From JAHEEL01 sp964195545 (GTDB lineage: Bacteria; Actinomycetota; Acidimicrobiia; Spongiisociales; UBA5794), in NCBI GenBank assembly GCA_964195545.1, contig CAXMQQ010000031.1, positions 1-55,066 on the forward strand: DNA of 55,066 bases. The letters are read 5' to 3'. Position numbers and translations under genes: made by a program. The notes beneath the pieces were generated by a model. That model was given only the letters and a program-made list of their open reading frames with translations. It was not told the origin of the DNA and did not search any database. Shown one piece after another: positions 51,831 to 55,066 of the stretch; position 1 is the first letter of the stretch, and each line of letters begins with the position of its first letter.

Positions 51831-51836
51831 TATCCT
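51831..51836 (+). promoter_or_regulatory. Putative -10 element (TATCCT) for fumC
   Basis: Predicts a start near 51843 and a leader of about 24 bases that contains the fumC AAGGAG ribosome binding site. Confidence 0.35.
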
Positions 51837-51866
51837 GAGCCGGTATTCCCCTACGAAGGAGCTCGC

Positions 51867-53246
51867 ATGCGGATCGAACGTGACTCGATGGGTGAGGTGT
51901 CCGTCCCCGATGATGCCTACTACGGAGCATCGACCCAGAGGGCCGTTGACAACTTCCCGATCTCGGGCCTGCGCTTCGGGCGCCGGTTCGTCTGGGCTCT
52001 CGGCCTCATCAAGGGTTCTGCCGCCGAAATGAACAAGTCGATTGGGAACGTCGACGCCGACAAGGCCGACGCCATCGTTGCCGCTGCTGAAGAACTGATG
52101 GACGGCAAGTTCGATGACCAGTTCGTCGTCGACATCTTCCAGACCGGCTCGGGCACGTCGACGAACATGAACGCCAACGAAGTGCTGGCGAATCGTGCGA
52201 CCGAGATCCTCGGCGGCGAATTCGGCTCGAAGCTCGTACATCCAAACGATCACGTAAACGCGGGCACTTCTTCGAACGACGTCATTCCGACGGCGATGCA
52301 TGTCGCTGCGGTCGCAGCGATGGAGGAGGACCTTCTCCCGGCTCTGCGAAACCTCAAATCCGGCCTCGATGCGAAAGCCGTCGAGTTCGATGATGTCCTG
52401 AAGTCCGGCCGTACGCACCTCCAAGACGCCACACCGGTTCGACTCGGTCAGGAGTTCGCCGGGTACGCGGCACAGATCGACAAGGCCGTCGGCCGGATCG
52501 AGACGGTGCTCCCAGAACTATGTGAGTTGGCGCTCGGTGGAACTGCGGTGGGCACCGGAATCAACGCTCCTGCGGGCTTCGCTGCGGGGACGATCGAGAT
52601 CATGAGTCGCCGGTCCGGTTTCGCCTTCATCGAGGCCGAGAACCACTTCGAGGCACAGGCCGCCAAGGACGCGTACGTCAACGCGTCGGGTGTGTTGAAG
52701 ACCATTGCAACGTCGATGTTCAAGATCGTCAACGACCTTCGATGGCTCTCGTCCGGTCCGCGCAACGGCATTGGCGAGATCACACTCCCATCGCTTCAGC
52801 CAGGCTCGTCCATCATGCCGGGGAAGATCAATCCAGTGATCCCCGAAGCCGTGATGATGATCGCCTCTCGTGTCTTCGGAAACGACGTCACGATCACCTG
52901 GGGCGGTGCGAACGGCAACTTCGAACTCAATGTGATGATGCCCGTCATGAGTCACGCGATGCTTGAGTCGATTGAGCTCCTGGCGGCCGGTGCACGGGTT
53001 CTGAAGGACATGGCGGTCGACGGGATCACGGCGAACGTCGAGCGGGCGGCGTTCCTGCTTGACCAGAACGCAATCGTTGCGACCTCTCTCGTGCCACACA
53101 TCGGCTACGACCAGGTCGCGGTGGTCATCAAGAAGGCCTTCGCCGAGGGCCGAGGCGTGCGTGAGGTCGCTCTCGAGTTGGACGTCCTTCCTGTGGACGA
53201 ACTCGACGCAGCTCTCGACGTCCGCCCGATGACCGAAGGCGGCTGA
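51867..53246 (+). CDS. fumC: Class II fumarate hydratase
   Basis: 459 aa, full-length class II (iron-independent) fumarase, interconverting fumarate and malate in the TCA cycle. N-terminal MGEVSVPDDAYYGASTQRA; the three conserved regions are TGSGTSTNMNANEV, the SGRTHLQDATPVRLGQEF block with catalytic His, and the signature loop PGSSIMPGKINPVIPE with catalytic Ser. VHPNDHVNAGTSSNDVIPT forms the second substrate site. These match FumC rather than aspartase. AAGGAG precedes the ATG. A heptamer hairpin follows the stop. Confidence 0.97.
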   Translation: MRIERDSMGEVSVPDDAYYGASTQRAVDNFPISGLRFGRRFVWALGLIKGSAAEMNKSIGNVDADKADAIVAAAEELMDGKFDDQFVVDIFQTGSGTSTNMNANEVLANRATEILGGEFGSKLVHPNDHVNAGTSSNDVIPTAMHVAAVAAMEEDLLPALRNLKSGLDAKAVEFDDVLKSGRTHLQDATPVRLGQEFAGYAAQIDKAVGRIETVLPELCELALGGTAVGTGINAPAGFAAGTIEIMSRRSGFAFIEAENHFEAQAAKDAYVNASGVLKTIATSMFKIVNDLRWLSSGPRNGIGEITLPSLQPGSSIMPGKINPVIPEAVMMIASRVFGNDVTITWGGANGNFELNVMMPVMSHAMLESIELLAAGARVLKDMAVDGITANVERAAFLLDQNAIVATSLVPHIGYDQVAVVIKKAFAEGRGVREVALELDVLPVDELDAALDVRPMTEGG

Positions 53247-53259
53247 GTAGCTCGGGTAG

Positions 53260-53335
53260 ACACGAGACATGGACCGCGAGATGTGAGACACGAGAGTTTG
53301 TCTCGTGTCTCGTGCCTCGTGTGTCGTATCGTGTG
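53260..53335. repeat. Longest heptamer array, forming a hairpin between fumC and pncB
   Basis: About ten units in 7-base register: ACACGAG, ACATGGA, CCGCGAG, ATGTGAG, ACACGAG, a 6-base joint, then TCTCGTG, TCTCGTG, CCTCGTG, TGTCGTA, TCGTGTG. The inner arms GAGACACGAGA (53285-53295) and TCTCGTGTCTC (53301-53311) pair perfectly over a 5-base loop. The last units contain the -10 hexamer of pncB. Confidence 0.8.
53327..53332 (+). promoter_or_regulatory. Putative -10 element (TATCGT) for pncB, inside a heptamer repeat
   Basis: Ends 7 bases before the ATG at 53340, predicting an almost leaderless message. The hexamer is formed by the junction of the last two heptamer units. Confidence 0.45.
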
Positions 53336-53339
53336 ATCC

Positions 53340-54884
53340 ATGAACGCGAACCGTCGTGACCTGACAGAGGGCTTTCTCTTCACCGACCAGTACCAGCTGA
53401 CGATGGCGCAGCTGTACTGGAAGTACGGACTGCACGAACGCACCGCCCAGTTCGACTACTTCTTCCGGCGCTACCCCGACTACGGGGAGCACCAGGCGGG
53501 GTATGCGGTGTTCGCCGGCCTGGGTTGGCTTCTCGATTGGATGGATGAGACTCGTGTTCGTGACCGGGATCTCGAGCTCCTCCGGAGCCAGCGTTGCGAG
53601 ACCGGAGGCCGGCGATTCGACGAGGGTTTCCTCTCGTGGCTGTCCGAGGCCGGCAACTTCGAAGGCATCTCCATCCGATCTGTGCCAGAAGGGCGTGTCG
53701 TCCATCGCCATGAGCCGCTCTCGATCATCGAGGGCCCGCTGGCAATTGGGCAGATCCTCGAGACGCCGCTCCTCAACCACCTCAACTATCAGACACTCAT
53801 CGCGACGAAGGCTTCGCGCGTCGCCGAGAGCGCGGCGGGCGGACCGGTTCTCGAGTTCGGGATGCGGCGAGGTCCGGATATGGGAACCAACGCGGGAACC
53901 CGAGCGGCGCTCATCGGCGGTGCCAACGCGTCGAGCAATGTCGGAGCGTCGCATGCACTCGGCGTTGATCCGAAAGGTACGCACGCTCACTCGATGGTGC
54001 AGTTGTTCATGGCGCTTGGTGAAGGCGAGATCGGTGCGTTCCGCGCCTTCGCCGAGACCTATCCGGATGAGTGTCTCCTCCTCGTGGACACGATCAACAC
54101 ACTCGAGAGCGGGATCCCGAACGCGATCACGGTGTTCGAGGAGTTGAGGGCGAAGGGGCACATACCGGTCGGGATCCGTCTGGACTCAGGTGACCTGGCG
54201 CACCTCGCAGTGAGGGCTGCCCGAATGCTCAACGACGCCGGATTCCCGAACGCCCGCATCGTGCTGTCTTCCGAACTCGACGAGCTCGCAATGTGGCAGA
54301 TCCGGGCCCAGATCGTCGAGGAGGCATCCCTCTACGGTGTCGATGCGGGGGACATGTTCCACCGACTTACGTACGGCGTCGGCACGCGCCTCATCACGTC
54401 TCACGGCTATCCGGCCCTTGGAGGTGTCTGCAAGCTCGTCGCAGTTGACGGTGCGGGGGAGTGGGTGCCGGCGATGAAGATCTCCGACACGCCGGAGAAG
54501 ATGCCGATCCCCGGTGACAAGCGCGTATGGAGGGTCTACGACGACCGCGGACTGGCCACAGCAGACGTGGTCTCGGCCGGGGGTGAGGTCCTGTCCCCCG
54601 GGAGTGGCTTGGATCTCTATCACCCCCATCGGCAGGGTGTCGTGAGGCGCCTCGAAGACGTCGCCGATGTTGAGGAACTCCTGATGCCGGCCTATGAACA
54701 GGGCGAACGGGTCGGCGACGAGCCGTCACTCGCCGAGATGCGGCAGCGCAGGCTCGATGACCTGCATCGGCTCGATCCCGGTGTGCGCCGCCTCGTCAAC
54801 CCCCATGTGTATCACGTATCGCTGACGCAGCAGGTGAAGCAACTCCAGGGGGATCTTATTGAGAGAGAGCGGTCGAGTTCCTAG
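53340..54884 (+). CDS. pncB: Nicotinate phosphoribosyltransferase
   Basis: 514 aa. Converts nicotinate and PRPP to nicotinate mononucleotide with ATP (Preiss-Handler NAD salvage). Family features: TDQYQLTMAQLYWKYGLHERTAQFDYFFR at the N-terminus (two pieces), LEFGMRRGPDMGTNAGTRAALIGGANASSNV (two pieces), GTHAHSMVQ with the phosphorylated His, FPDECLLLVDT-like strand (YPDECLLLVDTINT), GIRLDSGDLAHLAV and LSSELDELAMWQI, ending TYGVGTRLITS and GGVCKLVAVDG. The sirtuin 1.5 kb upstream releases nicotinamide, which after deamidation would feed this enzyme. The stop overlaps a convergent stop in the shared CTAG. Confidence 0.95.
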   Translation: MNANRRDLTEGFLFTDQYQLTMAQLYWKYGLHERTAQFDYFFRRYPDYGEHQAGYAVFAGLGWLLDWMDETRVRDRDLELLRSQRCETGGRRFDEGFLSWLSEAGNFEGISIRSVPEGRVVHRHEPLSIIEGPLAIGQILETPLLNHLNYQTLIATKASRVAESAAGGPVLEFGMRRGPDMGTNAGTRAALIGGANASSNVGASHALGVDPKGTHAHSMVQLFMALGEGEIGAFRAFAETYPDECLLLVDTINTLESGIPNAITVFEELRAKGHIPVGIRLDSGDLAHLAVRAARMLNDAGFPNARIVLSSELDELAMWQIRAQIVEEASLYGVDAGDMFHRLTYGVGTRLITSHGYPALGGVCKLVAVDGAGEWVPAMKISDTPEKMPIPGDKRVWRVYDDRGLATADVVSAGGEVLSPGSGLDLYHPHRQGVVRRLEDVADVEELLMPAYEQGERVGDEPSLAEMRQRRLDDLHRLDPGVRRLVNPHVYHVSLTQQVKQLQGDLIERERSSS

Positions 54885-55066
54885 GGAGTCTCCGCACGCT
54901 CCTTGAGCGCAGCGTTCATGGCCTCGAAGCCCGCTCTGGTCTTGGTGTCCAGCATCTTCCAGAGCACCGGAACGAGGATCCCACTGAACTCCTCGCTCTG
55001 CGTGAACCTCACAGATCCGTTGCCCGTCGGCTCGATCTGGAATCGGTGGTGACCATCGAAGATGCC
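54881..55066 (-). CDS. SRPBCC family protein, C-terminal part (runs off the window)
   Basis: 61 codons plus stop are visible; the start lies beyond the right edge. Sequence such as FDGHHRFQIEPTGNGSVRF, TQSEEFSGILVPVLW and the terminal helix TRAGFEAMNAALKERAE match the end of polyketide-cyclase/SRPBCC (START-like) domains, which bind hydrophobic ligands in a helix-grip pocket. Its TAG on the minus strand (54881-54883) interlocks with the pncB TAG (54882-54884). Confidence 0.8.
   Translation of the reverse strand, partial: GIFDGHHRFQIEPTGNGSVRFTQSEEFSGILVPVLWKMLDTKTRAGFEAMNAALKERAETP

Noticed and set aside
53260..53335. CRISPR array
   Set aside because: Units are only 7 bases, adjacent without unique spacers, and no cas genes are near.
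52518..54161. 547-codon open frame on the minus strand across fumC and pncB
   Set aside because: It is antisense to two clearly homologous genes and is an artefact of high GC content; no domains.
1..55066. Prophage, transposon, integrase, toxin-antitoxin or restriction genes
   Set aside because: None recognised on either strand; all confident genes are chromosomal housekeeping or small accessory enzymes.

Overview
The window is high-GC bacterial chromosome (about 60-65% G+C by eye) with dense, mostly 4-bp-overlapping housekeeping genes. Markers point to an actinobacterium: the mismatch endonuclease NucS, an F420-type luciferase-like oxidoreductase, an Eis-type acetyltransferase, a sufB/sufD/Rieske/sufC set, a GNAT-first Pat-type acyltransferase, FusA2-like EF-G, and a mazG-eno-ftsB-DUF501-ppx block in the order known from mycobacteria (Rv1021-Rv1026). 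The absence of mycobacterial or streptomycete-specific genes suggests a deep, probably uncultured lineage such as Acidimicrobiia; that placement is inference.

Layout. 0-6.5 kb: ROK sugar kinase, then six coupled genes (SurA-like foldase, MazG fusion, enolase, FtsB, DUF501, exopolyphosphatase). 6.5-15 kb: EF-G-like GTPase, tRNA-Leu(UAA), two small PLDc_N/SHOCT-type membrane proteins, a GGDEF-EAL protein, an ABC-F ATPase, a lipoprotein and an orphan FetB-type permease. 15-25 kb: GNAT/NDP-forming acyl-CoA synthetase, CBS-BON protein and menaquinone genes menF, menD, menA, menB, menE (menC and menH are not here). 25-31 kb: nitrilase remnant, CHAD protein, an apparently frameshifted lipoprotein, M3 peptidase, EEP-like membrane protein, PQQ-propeller lipoprotein. 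31-37 kb: a coupled operon of YihY membrane protein, heterodimeric ABC exporter and PLP enzyme, followed by a convergent methyltransferase. 37-41 kb: FMN protein, GNAT, F420-type oxidoreductase, Eis-like acetyltransferase. 41-50 kb: SUF Fe-S assembly genes, split by nucS, a sigma factor, a glycosidase-like lipoprotein, a family-5 uracil-DNA glycosylase and an M23 peptidase. 50-55 kb: flavin reductase-like protein, membrane protein, sirtuin, fumarase, nicotinate phosphoribosyltransferase and the end of an SRPBCC gene.

Two genome-wide signals stand out. First, a family of short tandem repeats with a strict 7-base period sits at the 3' ends of genes at about ten places; in five cases it contains the stop codon and encodes the last residues of the protein, and in three it folds into long hairpins. 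Second, a TAnnnT hexamer lies 6-10 bases before the start codon of at least a dozen operon-leading genes that lack a Shine-Dalgarno sequence, indicating widespread leaderless transcription. The most system-like locus is the exporter operon at 31.0-36.5 kb, where an asymmetric ABC pair is coupled to a PLP-dependent enzyme.
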